64,000 nucleotides of DNA from positions 72,992,771-73,056,770 of the forward strand of contig OY755039.1 of the NCBI GenBank assembly GCA_963576565.1. Direction: 5' to 3'. This stretch comes from Aspidapion aeneum (lineage: Eukaryota; Arthropoda; Insecta; Coleoptera; Brentidae). The position numbers were made by a program, and so were the translations under genes. A model generated the notes under the pieces. The model was not told where the DNA came from. It saw only the letters and a list, made by a program, of their open reading frames with translations, and searched no databases. This document shows positions 54,128-64,000 of this stretch, piece after piece; position 1 is the first letter of the stretch; every line of letters begins with the position of its first letter.

Positions 54128-54353
54128 GCAGTAAGGGTTCGGTTTCTAGTTTACATTAATGACTTGGCCAATCTCCCAATATCGGGAAAATCTACAACAT
54201 TTGCAGATGACAAAACAGTCGTATGGAAAAATAAGAATCAAAACGAGCTACAAAGTAATATCCAGCAAGATCTTGTCGTAATAAAAACGTGGTGTGACTC
54301 CAATAAATTGTCTTTTAATATACAAAAAACAAATATTCTTACATTTAAAGGTT
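54128..54353 (+). pseudogene. Host LINE, RT palm fragment (5' of the nested insertion)
   Basis: Open stretch reading FLVYINDLANLPISGKST, then FADDKTVVW (catalytic FADD in place of YADD, about 54198-54209), then WCDSNKLSFNIQKTNILTF. This is a plus-strand LINE reverse transcriptase. It is interrupted at AAGGTT (54348-54353) by the minus-strand Tx1-like LINE and resumes at 63580. Confidence 0.8.
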
Positions 54354-54485
54354 TTTTTTTAAATAAAACGTATATTTATTTCAAAAAGTTACATTTTGTC
54401 TTAAATTACTACATGATAACCCATATATGTATTTATGCATAGGTATTTACTTTAAACAACACTTTGACCTAATTTAAATATTTAT

Positions 54486-57400
54486 TTACAAGAGCACCAA
54501 GAACTTTTCACGTGTTTCCCGGTCGACTCCTTTTACACACTTTACACTAGATAAGACAAAGTCCTTGTAGTCTTGAATAAAACTGCTCTTGTCCCTGGGT
54601 CGATTTTCCAATACAAATGTTATCGACTTTGCAATAAAAAACGTCACCAGTCTATTCTGATTCTTATTTGATAAAGAAAAATCTAAAGAAATTAACTTGT
54701 TTAATGTGATATCCCTTTTTGTAAAGGTTTTTACTAAGTTAACCAATATTATTGACAAAATCCTTACTTCCCTAAAACACAAAAATCTGTGGTGTAGGCT
54801 GTCTTGTGCAATATTACACATCCCACATAAATCTGTATTTGAACGACCTCTCCTCTTCAGAACATTTTGGAACGGGTAAGCATTGTGAACAAGGATATAT
54901 AGCAAGCTTTTCTGATTATGATCTAAAATATTTGAGTTTAGATTTTTAAAGATGATGCGCCAGATTTTTGGAGATACAGAATTACGAATAGCGCTAGGAA
55001 TTTCCCTATTTTGTTTTAAAAGTTGAAGGTAAATAGTTCTTGAGGGCAATTCTGTTTGACATGTAATGTTTATGTATGATGCTTCTTGTATGTATCTCCT
55101 TAAGTATGGAAACTGGTGAGGTATAGCCATCAAATTCGGAGGGTTTTGAATCTCTTCGATTGCAACATTGAAAATAATTTTTTTTTGGATCATTTTGGTA
55201 ACATTTTTTATAAGTAGCGCATTTGCTTTGTGCCAAACATCAAAAACTCCCAGTCCCCCACTATCCTTTTGTAAAATTACTGTAGAATGGGCTACTCTGA
55301 TTTTATTTTGTGACCATAAGAACCAACCGCATATCGAAGAGATTCTTTTAGACATAAGTACAGGGATAGGAAGTATTTGGGCAACAAACCACACTTTAGA
55401 TAGAGAGTATATGTTTATAAACGAAGCTCTTTGCATAAGACTAAAATCCCTGTTTATGTTTTGGAATACTATATTTCGTAATTTATTAGTTACTACCAAC
55501 CAATTGACACGTATCATTTCATGAATGTTATTTGAAAATAAAATACCTAAAACTTTTATAGAATATTCAATGGAAAACCAGTTGTACTTGTTTTGTGAAA
55601 ATTTTTGACTATTTCTAGGACCCAATTTAATAGCTTTGCACTTATTAATATTTAATTTGGCACCAGAATTTTTTGCGTATAAATCTATTAATTTATAGCA
55701 TTCTAATATTTGGTCCTCTGTGTCTATAAAAAGGGTAAAATCGTCTGCATACGCGCCTAGTAGTATCTTTATTTTTTTTAGCAATAAAATAAGTGTTTCC
55801 ACTACTATCACAAAAAGAACCATTGAAAGGGGGCAACCCTGCCTGACTCCAGATTCTATATTGATCAACGTTGTGTAATCTTTATTTATTTGAAGATATG
55901 AACTTGAGTTTTTGTAAATATTTTGTAAAATCTGGATAATCCTGGGATCAAAACTAAATATTTTCAAAACGGACCATATATAGGAATGCGAAACCCTGTC
56001 AAAAGCGTGATCAAAATCTAAACTCAACATTAATTTGTTTACTTTTCTTTGATTAGATAACGCTACTTGCTCCCTATATCTTGAAATTGCACATAAAATG
56101 TTATTAGATTTCAACATACAGGTTTGTTCACTTGAAATAATTTCTTCTAGGTGCACGGAAATGCGTTCTTTTAAAACTTTCATGTAAAGCTTGTAATCGC
56201 AGTTGAGTAAAGATATGGGGCGAAAATCAGCAACTGTTTTGTTTTGCTCTGAGGTTTTTGGTATTAATATAATAAGGCCAGTTTTAAAGTTGTCTGGAAT
56301 GAATTTTCCCGAATGTATTTCGTTATAAATTTCTAGTAACTCGCCTTTCATTACTTCCCAAAAAGTCTGATAGAATTCTGGTGTCAAACCTTCTACGCCT
56401 GGTGATTTGGTTTTCGGTATTTTAGAGATTAGACTACTAAGTTCTTTTTCCGTAATTGGTTCTAAAATTGTTTGGTTGGCATTGCATGACATTTTTTTGT
56501 CAATTATTTGCGAAAAAATTGTTTCGTTTATTTTGTTCTCTTGTTTTTTATATAATCCCGTAAAAAATGATGAAAATTCTCTTTTTATGTTGTTTTCGCC
56601 CACTATTACAGAATTATCTTTTTTTATTTCTTTTATTGTTTTTAGTTTATTGCTTTTATTTTCCTGCATTATGTGATAAAGTGATACGTCTTCTTTTTCT
56701 ATATTTGTAAAATGTTTGTTTCTAATTTTTAAACCGCTAGTATAAACTTTTTGGTCTTGAACAAGTAGTGCCTTATACTTTTTAATTTCGATAAAAGTTT
56801 GACTGTTAAAATTTTTTGATGCCATAAGTGATGTTAAACAATTGCTAAAAAAATCTATTTTTTGTTTTCTTTCCTTGTTCATAATACCTACTCTCCATTT
56901 TAGAAACGATTGAACTTTCGATTTTGTAGAACAACACCACCAGTCTATGGTACTTTTAAAGTTTTTTTTTGAGCGGGACCATTTTCTCCAGTTTTCTTTA
57001 AAAAGTTCAATAGTTTCTTCATCTTTCAGAACCAAGTTATTTAATTTCCACAAGTTTCTTTGCTTAAAAAAATCAGGATTTTGCTGAAGTAAAAATCTAT
57101 AATTAAGTGTTACAACTCTGTGATCAGAAAAAGCAGTTGAATGAACGCGACATGATCCTATTCTATCCAGATTTTTTTGTGACACATAAAATCTGTCCAG
57201 TCTGGAGGCACCACCATTATAGAAATACGTAAATTTATTTGGATTGCTGGTATTTTTTTGTAGCCAAGTGTCTTTAAGGTTTAAGGTGGAAACTAGTTTC
57301 ACTAAGTTTTTTGAAGAATTTTCAGAACTACTTGTGCTATCTTCAGATGATATTATACAATTAAAATCTCCTCCTAAAATAAGATTTTCATTTTTGTTAA

Positions 57401-57791
57401 AAAGATCTAAAATATCTACGTTAAAAAAGTGCTCTCTATCTAACCTATTTTCGCTACCGCTTGGGGCATACAAATTAATAAATCTAGTATTGTTAATTAA
57501 TACAGATAACCCTCTGGACGAATTCAAATATTTTACATCAGAATACACTATTCCTTCTCTAATTAAAATGGCGGTCCCTCTTTTGTTTGTATTAATATTT
57601 ACGATTGCATTATACCCGGTAAAAAATGAAAAATCTGCTATAGCGACTTCCTGAAACATAAGTATATCTATATTGTTAACATAGACAAATGACTTTAACA
57701 TATCTAGCTTAATAGGAGATGAAATTATACCCATGTTCGAAGTTGCTATAACGTATGAAATAATTGTGTTTGTATTATCTGGCGGGTTCAT
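54486..57791 (-). CDS. Tx1/L1-like LINE ORF2: endonuclease and reverse transcriptase
   Basis: 1101 uninterrupted residues. The N-terminal AP-type endonuclease has FQEV (about 47-50), GGDFNCI (about 142) and FSDHRVV (about 222). RT motifs are KSPGVEGLTPEFY, RPISLLNCDYKLYMKVLKER, LDFDHAFDRV, RQGCPLSMVLF and AYADDFTLFI (YADD 681-684). The C-terminal Cys/His cluster is CGMCNIAQDSLHHRFLC. The RPISLLN-D/C-YK and RQGCPLS signatures fit the L1/Tx1 group. The ATG overlaps the ORF1 stop as ATGA (57791-57788), so translation may be coupled by reinitiation. The frame is intact and could be active if ORF1 were supplied. Confidence 0.9.
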   Translation of the reverse strand: MNPPDNTNTIISYVIATSNMGIISSPIKLDMLKSFVYVNNIDILMFQEVAIADFSFFTGYNAIVNINTNKRGTAILIREGIVYSDVKYLNSSRGLSVLINNTRFINLYAPSGSENRLDREHFFNVDILDLFNKNENLILGGDFNCIISSEDSTSSSENSSKNLVKLVSTLNLKDTWLQKNTSNPNKFTYFYNGGASRLDRFYVSQKNLDRIGSCRVHSTAFSDHRVVTLNYRFLLQQNPDFFKQRNLWKLNNLVLKDEETIELFKENWRKWSRSKKNFKSTIDWWCCSTKSKVQSFLKWRVGIMNKERKQKIDFFSNCLTSLMASKNFNSQTFIEIKKYKALLVQDQKVYTSGLKIRNKHFTNIEKEDVSLYHIMQENKSNKLKTIKEIKKDNSVIVGENNIKREFSSFFTGLYKKQENKINETIFSQIIDKKMSCNANQTILEPITEKELSSLISKIPKTKSPGVEGLTPEFYQTFWEVMKGELLEIYNEIHSGKFIPDNFKTGLIILIPKTSEQNKTVADFRPISLLNCDYKLYMKVLKERISVHLEEIISSEQTCMLKSNNILCAISRYREQVALSNQRKVNKLMLSLDFDHAFDRVSHSYIWSVLKIFSFDPRIIQILQNIYKNSSSYLQINKDYTTLINIESGVRQGCPLSMVLFVIVVETLILLLKKIKILLGAYADDFTLFIDTEDQILECYKLIDLYAKNSGAKLNINKCKAIKLGPRNSQKFSQNKYNWFSIEYSIKVLGILFSNNIHEMIRVNWLVVTNKLRNIVFQNINRDFSLMQRASFINIYSLSKVWFVAQILPIPVLMSKRISSICGWFLWSQNKIRVAHSTVILQKDSGGLGVFDVWHKANALLIKNVTKMIQKKIIFNVAIEEIQNPPNLMAIPHQFPYLRRYIQEASYINITCQTELPSRTIYLQLLKQNREIPSAIRNSVSPKIWRIIFKNLNSNILDHNQKSLLYILVHNAYPFQNVLKRRGRSNTDLCGMCNIAQDSLHHRFLCFREVRILSIILVNLVKTFTKRDITLNKLISLDFSLSNKNQNRLVTFFIAKSITFVLENRPRDKSSFIQDYKDFVLSSVKCVKGVDRETREKFLVLL

Positions 57792-58010
57792 TGCTGGCTG
57801 TCTCCCTGTTCCATCTCCTCAAGCCAGTCCTTTGTAAACTTTTTTGACGGTTGTGTTAGGCGTTTTCCTTTGTCGTCACCAGATTGCTCGCTAGACGAGG
57901 AATCTATGGGCCTTTTTTTGTTAAGAATCGGACTTAGACCTGCAAAATCTACACTTGCGTTATTTAATACGCCCGCGCCCGTAGAAACCCCAGATGTCTG
58001 ACCTTTTTTT
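57788..58010 (-). pseudogene. Tx1-like LINE ORF1, C-terminal part (separated by insertion)
   Basis: Minus-strand frame reading GQTSGVSTGAGVLNN, ASVDFAGLSPILNKKRPI, then a Ser/Asp-rich stretch and KKFTKDWLEEMEQGDSQQ. It stops at TGA overlapping the ORF2 start. This is the tail of ORF1, cut off from its N-terminal part by the plus-strand LINE. The breakpoint is near the T run at 58003-58011. Confidence 0.75.
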
Positions 58011-58276
58011 TAGGTGAGGTTATGAAGTTAGAATAACCTTCAAAAACAATCTCCTGTAATAACTTAAATAATAACAAACCTAGTACGTTTTTTACCATCC
58101 TGAGCACTTATATCCATTAAACCAAGTACCAGCTAGTTGTAAAAGTGTTAGTAGCATCAGGGGTTTTTCCTCAACAGAGTTAAACAGGTATGAAAACAAT
58201 AATTTTCCATGCTGAAAATCTGACAGCTGATAAGTCATAATAAACAGCTGATCAAAAATCAGCAGATCCAACCAAA

Positions 58277-59581
58277 ATGTCGGGCCCACAATCAGGTGTG
58301 CAGGCCGGAAAATTACCAGCTTCCTCAAATGAAAGCATCAACATCAACAAAATAAACAATGGCGAGAATCAGCTAAATACCAAATCGCGTGCCGAGCCCC
58401 AAACCATCGAGCAGGCGCCCATGTATAAATGCCATCCCAAGCAAGAAGTCAAAAGTGTAGTTTGCAGAAACTGCTTCAATATCTATCACAGCAGTTGTTT
58501 TGCACGTGATTATCGAAAGGGAATCAAGATTGATGACCTAACTTGCATTTGCAGTAAAGAATGCAAAGAACAATATGAAAAAACCGACGATGGATTGCAA
58601 AAGCAAAAGGATCTTCAAAACCAAGAAATCAAGGAACTAAAAACCAAACTCAAAAATGAACACAAAATCTGTAAAGAACTGGAAAGCAAAATTAATAGCT
58701 TGACAGGTAAACTTAATGCAGAGAAATCAAATAGTCAAGAATTCAAAAATAAAATTCAGGAACTTGAAAAACAAGCCCAGGACTATTTAAATAACAAAAC
58801 CACTGAGAGTATGACCTTCAAAGATGACACATCTATTTTAAGGGTTGAACAAACAATAAAAATTATACAAAATGACCTGGAAAACATAAAAACAACTACA
58901 AAAGAGTCTCTAAAACTATTAGAAGATAAAATTGAACTAAGGCTGGGATCTATACAAACACAGAACCAAAAGCGTACAACTGTACCAAATTGGAACCAGA
59001 GCACAAACTATATTGACATTCTTGAAAGCGGAGATGAACACACTCAAGAAGAAGTTCACCCACCTTTATATAATAAAGAACATTTTCAATGGCAGACATG
59101 GTCCAATAAGAAAAAAAGGCACACTAGAGTCATCAATAATGAAAAAGATGAATCATACAGTCTCTTCAATAACAATAATAATATTAACACAAATATAAAC
59201 AATACTGGACAAAATAAACAACACAAAAAAATGTATAGAAAACCCAAACCACTAGTAGGCAGTGCAGATGCTGGAGAAGAACTTATGGGACTTCAGACAT
59301 CAAACAAAAATAAAAAGATCTGGCTCTTTGTAAGTGTAAAAACTAACAATGAAGTTACAGAAGATCTTATCAAAACCTATGTAACCAAGCATAGCAAGAC
59401 CGACAAGGAAGTATACGTAAAAGAATGTGAACCAAAGATGAATTCAAATAAAACAAAATTTTACATGGTTGAAGTTGATCCAGATCTCAAAGAAGCCATA
59501 TATGACTCCAAATTTTGGCCCAAAGGAGTTAAATTCAGCAGGTTTAACTTTGGCCTAGGAAAAAATTTTTTAGATCAATAA
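58277..59581 (+). CDS. CR1/Jockey-like LINE ORF1
   Basis: 434 residues. A PHD-like Cys/His cluster has C52, C63, C66, H71, C74, C90, C92 and C96. A coiled coil follows (about 105-235, K/E-rich heptads). Then comes a low-complexity Asn stretch (NNNNINTNINN, about 300) and an RRM-like C-terminal region (KIWLFVSVKTNNEVTEDLI ... FWPKGVKFSRFNFG). It probably binds element RNA as a multimer. It ends at TAA 59579-59581, right after an A6T6 run. In the next frame the sequence continues open into ORF2, so a one-base slip at this run may have shortened ORF1. Confidence 0.85.
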   Translation: MSGPQSGVQAGKLPASSNESININKINNGENQLNTKSRAEPQTIEQAPMYKCHPKQEVKSVVCRNCFNIYHSSCFARDYRKGIKIDDLTCICSKECKEQYEKTDDGLQKQKDLQNQEIKELKTKLKNEHKICKELESKINSLTGKLNAEKSNSQEFKNKIQELEKQAQDYLNNKTTESMTFKDDTSILRVEQTIKIIQNDLENIKTTTKESLKLLEDKIELRLGSIQTQNQKRTTVPNWNQSTNYIDILESGDEHTQEEVHPPLYNKEHFQWQTWSNKKKRHTRVINNEKDESYSLFNNNNNINTNINNTGQNKQHKKMYRKPKPLVGSADAGEELMGLQTSNKNKKIWLFVSVKTNNEVTEDLIKTYVTKHSKTDKEVYVKECEPKMNSNKTKFYMVEVDPDLKEAIYDSKFWPKGVKFSRFNFGLGKNFLDQ

Positions 59582-59583
59582 AT

Positions 59584-62482
59584 GCTCCTTGGAGCACTCA
59601 AGAACAAACTACAGTAGGTAAGAAAACAAGCAATTCTGAAACTATAAACAAAGATGATTTGCTTGTGTACTACCAAAATGTTAATGGGCTACGAACTAAG
59701 TTAACAACATTATGCAACAACGCAGCATGCAACAATGAATATTCTCTCTCTGATTCTCCTCAACGAGACCTCATTAAACCAAGATTTTACCGATTCAGAA
59801 TTAGGCCTTCACAATTACACAATATACCGGAGGGATAGGGATCCACAACAAACGGGTAAATCAAGAAATGGAGGTGTACTAATTGCAGTTCATAATGATA
59901 TTCGATCAAGAAAAATAAATGTTGCACATGATCTATCAGAAGAAATCTGGGTATTTACAGAATATGGAAAAAACAAATTAATATACTGTTGCTTTTATAC
60001 CCCACCAAACTCAAATAGGGAATGCTACGAGAGACATTGCAATACCCTTGAACAAGTAGCCCAGCAATTTGAGGATATTACCATAGTGGTTGCAGGTGAC
60101 TATAACCTTCCTCATACAAGATGGCACAACGATGACATGGGTGGTTCCACTGAAGATATTACTAATACTGTTGAACCATTGGCTGAAACAATGCCTTTTC
60201 TAAACTTTTTTCAACATAACACAATACCTAACAGCAATGGAGTAATGTTGGACTTAATCTTTAGTAATGAGATGAATATAACAGTGCGATGTGCAGACTC
60301 AGTACTTATAGAATGTGATAGACACCATCCAGCATATGAGATTAGGATAAGTTGTGAATCCAGCAACTTACTAGAATATGAACACTTAGTATACGATTTT
60401 AAACGCTGTAATTTTAAAGATATTGGTACCATAGTGGAATCCACTGACTGGGACACTATCCTTGAGAATTCTAATATTGACATAAATGTCTCTAACTTTT
60501 ATAAAATTTTATACATTATTCTGGAAAAAAATGTTCCTAAAATTATGTTCAAAAGTAAATTCTCATTTCCTCCTTGGTTTGATAATGACTTAAAACTAAA
60601 TATTTACAAGAAAAAAGAAGCCCACAAAAAATTTAAAATCTCCAAAAGCCCCGAGGATTACAATTCTTTTAAGCAACTCAGAACACTTTGTAAAACACAG
60701 GCCAATAACTGTTACAAGAATTATATTCAAAATATTGAAAACAATGTAAATATGGATCCCCGGAGCTTTTGGAGGTACATTCAGGATAAGACTAAAAATA
60801 GGGACATTCCATCTCTAATGAAGCTGGGTGTTAGAACAGCATCCTCAGGCCAAGCAATTGCACAGCTCTTTGCCAATCATTTCTCGTCAGTGTACGAAGA
60901 TACACAAACAACAAAATTGACAAGATATAACTCATATAACTCTAGAAACATATCATCATACTCTGTCTCATTGACACAAATTATTAGGAAGCTTGAACTT
61001 TTAAACATAAACAAGAGTCCAGGACCGGATCGTATCCCCCCTTCACTATTGAAAAACTGCTCTAACGCCTTTAGCAAACCTCTATACTTATTATTTAATC
61101 AATCTCTTGCGTTGGGTATCTTTCCTAAAATCTGGAAAACATCATATATTATCCCTATTTTTAAAAACTCTGGAGATAAGGATGATGTTGCCCAATACCG
61201 ACCAATAGCGATAATATCACAAATTCCCAAAATACTAGAGTCGTTGGTAGCGGATTTCTTTGGTGACATGCTTAGGAACAGCTTTGATGACTCTCAGCAT
61301 GGCTTCCTGCGGGGGCGATCGACTACCACTAATTTACTTCACTATGAGAATGCCCTGTCGAGAGCCTTGGAGAATGGCAACTCAGTTGATGTAATCTATA
61401 CTGATTTCTCCAAGGCTTTTGACAGAGTAAATCACGGGATCCTGACTGAAAAGATGAGGTCTTTTGGGATAGAAGGATCACTCTTAAACTGGACTAAATC
61501 ATACATATCTGAGCATGAACTTATAGTAAAGATCAATAATTGCTACCTCTCTGAACCATTTGTGGCTGTCACAGGGGTTCCACAGGGTGCACATCTGGCA
61601 CCTACACTTTTTAATATGTTTATGAAAGATGTAGTCGATTGTTTTGAGTTTGCTAGTGTAGAAGGTTACGCTGACGACCTAAAAATTTACATTGTTGTTG
61701 ACAAGAATGAGGTGCCTGTTCAAATGCAGATGGACCTCTGTAGGTTTGCACAGTGGTGCAGTGACAACAGTATGACTTTAAATGCACAGAAGTGTAAGTA
61801 TATCCAGTTCACTAAAAGTACCTCACCACAACCCAACAGGTATTATATTCTAGATACAGAAATAGAAAAAGTCAATATAATAAGAGATCTTGGAGTATAT
61901 TTTTCATCTGACCTTTCTTTTACAGAACATGTAACAAAAATATGCAATAAAGCTCTTAAGATGCTTGGCTTTATTAAACGACATACAAAAGACTTCACTA
62001 ACATTGATGCCCTAAAAACTCTTTACTGTAGCTTAGTTCGATCCATTCTTGAAAGTAATTCTTCAGTTTGGTCACCATACTTCTCTACTTACATCACAAA
62101 AATTGAAAAAGTTCAAAATAAATTTCTACGTTATATTGCGTTTAAACTAAGTATTTCATTCGAAAACATTAATTATAGTGAACTTCGCACTCTTCTGAAC
62201 CTGGAAAAACTAGATCACAGGCGAAAATCATCTGATCAGGTCATAATCTTCAAACTTATCAACGGCCTTATCGACTGTCCAGAACTTCTCTCTACCTTAC
62301 GTTTTCATGTACCTCCTCGCACTTTAAGGGAAAATTACACTTTTGAACCAGAACGCCATAGGACCTTGTATGGGCAAAACAATCCAATTAATAGAATGAT
62401 GCAAAATGCCAATCTTCTACAATTGGACTTCTTCAACACTTCAATTTATACACTCAAAAAACATATTAGAGAACATAGATAG
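59584..62482 (+). pseudogene. CR1/Jockey-like LINE ORF2: endonuclease-RT with one frameshift
   Basis: The endonuclease start (LLVYYQNVNGLRTKL, about 59660-59705) lies in one frame and the rest (from about 59735, ILLNETSLNQDF) in another, so a 1-base indel at about 59735-59750 breaks it. The remaining 915 residues are intact: RRDRDPQQTGKSRNGGVLIA, AGDYNLPHTRW, RHHPAYEI (endonuclease); KSPGPDRIPPSLLKN, QYRPIAII, HGFLRGRSTTTNL, YTDFSKAFDRV, GVPQGAHLAPTLFN and YADDLKIY (YADD at residues 645-648 counted from 59735); and a thumb ending near 62482. The motifs match the CR1/Jockey group. Confidence 0.88.
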
Positions 62483-62699
62483 TGGCCTGGTCTGTGAATT
62501 TTCTGTTGAGTAGGTATATGACTAATTAGTAGGTACCTATTAGGCTGATCAATATAGAGTAAATATACGTTTGTGGATATTTGTTTCTGGTCATTAGCAA
62601 CTGATAATAGGCTTAATTATTTTATAGTATATAAGCAAACCAAGAATTGTAACCTTTTTAAATGGGGAAACCCGTCAATAAAACAGTAATAAAACAGTA

Positions 62700-63447
62700 T
62701 AATTTGTTCTGTAGGTGTAGTAACCTGCTGTCTTTGTTCATTCGATTTTACTTCGTTTAGTTTCTCAAACTGTTCTATTTCCGGCTCCGTGGGAGTCTGA
62801 ACTGGTTTAGGTAAAAACTGCGCAGCCGCTGCGGCATAATTGGCTGGTTTTTCTTGTGACACAACTTTTGAGTTTCTAAGTCTTACGCTAGGGTCTCTTG
62901 GACAATCTCTTATCTCATGTTCTATGGAATTGCATCTACGGCAGGTTCTTGCTTGCCCAGGATAGGTTACTAAAAATAACCTGCTACCTATTAGAACAAA
63001 GGATGGTATGGGTTTTCTAATTTCCATATAAACAATTTTGATTTCATTATAAACTGGGTAAGGCATTTCCCTCCAGGAGTCATTTTTAATGTTTTCCATG
63101 TTGCCATAATTGGCAAGTGCTCTTCGTATATCAATTTCATCTGTTTCAAGTGGTATTCTATGTATCTTCACAGCCTGTTTCTCACTTTCCGATTCCAGAA
63201 TTACGGGGTACTCTACACCCTTGCTATCTTTGTACACTAATTTCCCTTCAAATGTTTCAAAAACTTTTTCAAAAATATCATGGTTTCTAACTTTAATTCT
63301 TACTCTCATTCCGGCATGTAATCCAATGGCTTGCACGTCTTCTACATTTAACTTTAGGTTTTGCTCGATATATCTGTGTGCATCCAAGGGGCTAAGTTTC
63401 TCAGGAATAGCCGAGAAGTTCAAACTAAATGTATTAACTACTTTCAT
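62700..63447 (-). pseudogene. Tx1-like LINE ORF1, N-terminal part with CCHC knuckle
   Basis: It opens with an ATG at 63447. About 248 residues are genuine before the frame runs into the tail of the inserted LINE (open to 62617). It contains an RRM-like stretch (about 93-165: KIHRIPLETDEIDIRRAL ... VLIGSRLFLVTYPGQ) and a zinc knuckle CRRCNSIEHEIRDC (C169, C172, H177, C182). A Pro/Glu-rich region follows, containing ANYAAAAAQF. It is the RNA-binding ORF1 of the element whose ORF2 is at 54486-57791. Confidence 0.8.
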
Positions 63448-63579
63448 CTTAACTTGCTTTACTTTACTTATACTTTGTCACACGGGCGAAGTTCAACCTT
63501 GTTAAAGGCGTACGCTATCTACGGTCGTACGATTGCAGGCGCTCGTGAACCGCCCTGCACCGTGGCACAGGACGTACTG

Positions 63580-64000
63580 AAGGTTCACTTGAAGAGATTA
63601 AATTAGATGTTCCTCTTGAGCAGAAAACGAAGGTAAAGTATCTAGGGTTACAAATAGATACAAGACTGAGGTTTGAGGCACACATAGATGAACTAAACAA
63701 AAAACTGGCTAAAGGGTGCTACATCATTCGATCTTTAGTACAGGAACTTGGCAAGGAAACCACAAAGATGGCATACTTTTCTCTGATGGAGTCACATCTG
63801 CGGTATGGCATTGCTTTTTGGGGGTACTCCACTCAGGGGTCGGTACAATCAGTTTTTGTGCTTCAAAAGAGAGCAGCGAGTTATCTTTGTAAAAAAGGAT
63901 GCAGAGAATCATGCAAACCAATATTTTTACAGAAAAACATACTAACTGTAACATGCATCTTCATACTTGAATCAGTATGTTTAATTTTCAAAAAGTTTTC
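63580..64000 (+). pseudogene. Host LINE, RT thumb continuation (3' of the nested insertion)
   Basis: Open plus-strand frame to the window edge: SLEEIKLDVPLEQKTKVKYL, LQIDTRLRFEAHI, SLMESHLRYGIAFWG, VLQKRAASYL. This is the RT thumb that should follow the palm at 54128-54353. Both sides carry AAGGTT (54348-54353; 63580-63585), and the GGT codon is in frame on each side. The insertion therefore disrupts one continuous reading frame without other loss. It continues beyond the window. Confidence 0.8.

Larger units (their letters stand above)
58010..62700 (+). mobile_element. CR1/Jockey-like LINE inserted in the Tx1-like LINE
   Basis: Plus strand: ~265-bp 5' UTR, ORF1 (58277-59581), ORF2 (about 59584-62482), and a ~220-bp 3' UTR ending in two AATAAAACAGT units (about 62680-62700). 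Because Tx1 ORF1 halves lie on both sides in the opposite orientation, this is the youngest layer of the nest. The exact ends and target duplication were not resolved. Confidence 0.85.
54354..63579 (-). mobile_element. Tx1/L1-like LINE, itself split by a CR1-like LINE
   Basis: Minus-strand element: 5' UTR (63448-63579, relatively G-C rich), ORF1 N-terminal part (63447 to about 62700), a gap occupied by the plus-strand LINE at ~58010-62700, ORF1 C-terminal part (~58010 to 57788), ORF2 (57791-54486), and a short 3' UTR ending in an A tract (about 54354-54361 read on the minus strand). Without the inner insertion it would be about 4.5 kb. Flanking AAGGTT duplication. Confidence 0.85.

Noticed and set aside
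54017..54442. Single 141-residue protein-coding gene
   Set aside because: The frame is a fusion of two LINE fragments (thumb then palm) and then runs through the insertion junction into another LINE's 3' end.

Overview
The window comes from an arthropod genome, most probably an insect. The one firmly recognised host gene is a complete, intron-containing gene for ribosomal protein L9 (uL6) on the minus strand (46139-50778). Almost everything else is transposable-element DNA: two copies of one Ty3/Gypsy LTR retrotransposon, at least five LINE lineages, many short terminal-inverted-repeat elements (MITEs), and AT-rich spacer. No prokaryotic, viral or CRISPR features were seen.

Layout. 1-6251 is a very long inverted duplication: two ~2.6 kb arms around a ~1 kb spacer, each arm carrying an RTE-type LINE scrap, with a gutted Tigger/pogo fragment in the spacer. 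6252-9741 is repeat-rich spacer with one probable host exon (8126-8247, minus). 9742-16268 is Gypsy copy 1 (minus strand, pol broken). 16269-25800 holds MITEs, two ~50 bp mobile-looking hairpins, a possible unrecognised multi-exon gene (20305-22115, minus) and spacer. 25830-34860 is an old degenerate Gypsy (minus) into which Gypsy copy 2 (28175-34681, intact gag and pol) and a LINE tail have inserted. 36419-38095 contains a TACGTAC-rich element and a tandem array. 38104-~42300 is a decayed CR1/Jockey-type LINE (minus). 42840-43560 and 51640-52860 are tandem arrays of related MITEs. 45288-50778 holds a MITE and RpL9, whose introns host two more inverted-repeat elements. 53880-64000 is a three-level LINE nest: a plus-strand LINE split by a Tx1/L1-like LINE (minus), itself split by a CR1/Jockey-like LINE (plus).

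Most interesting signal. The untranslated leader between the primer-binding site and gag of both Gypsy copies is a ~112 bp tandem repeat. Nearly every unit carries a textbook heat-shock element: GAA/TTC modules in phase every 5 bp, up to five modules per unit. There are six good sites in copy 1 and seven in copy 2. The LTR adds two GAAnnTTC pairs just upstream of its TATA box. This suggests a retrotransposon family wired to heat-shock factor. Copy 2 has intact gag and pol, two differences between its 415-bp LTRs and a perfect 4-bp target duplication, so it inserted recently.

The nests give relative ages: element insertion frames, target duplications and LTR identity show which element landed in which.
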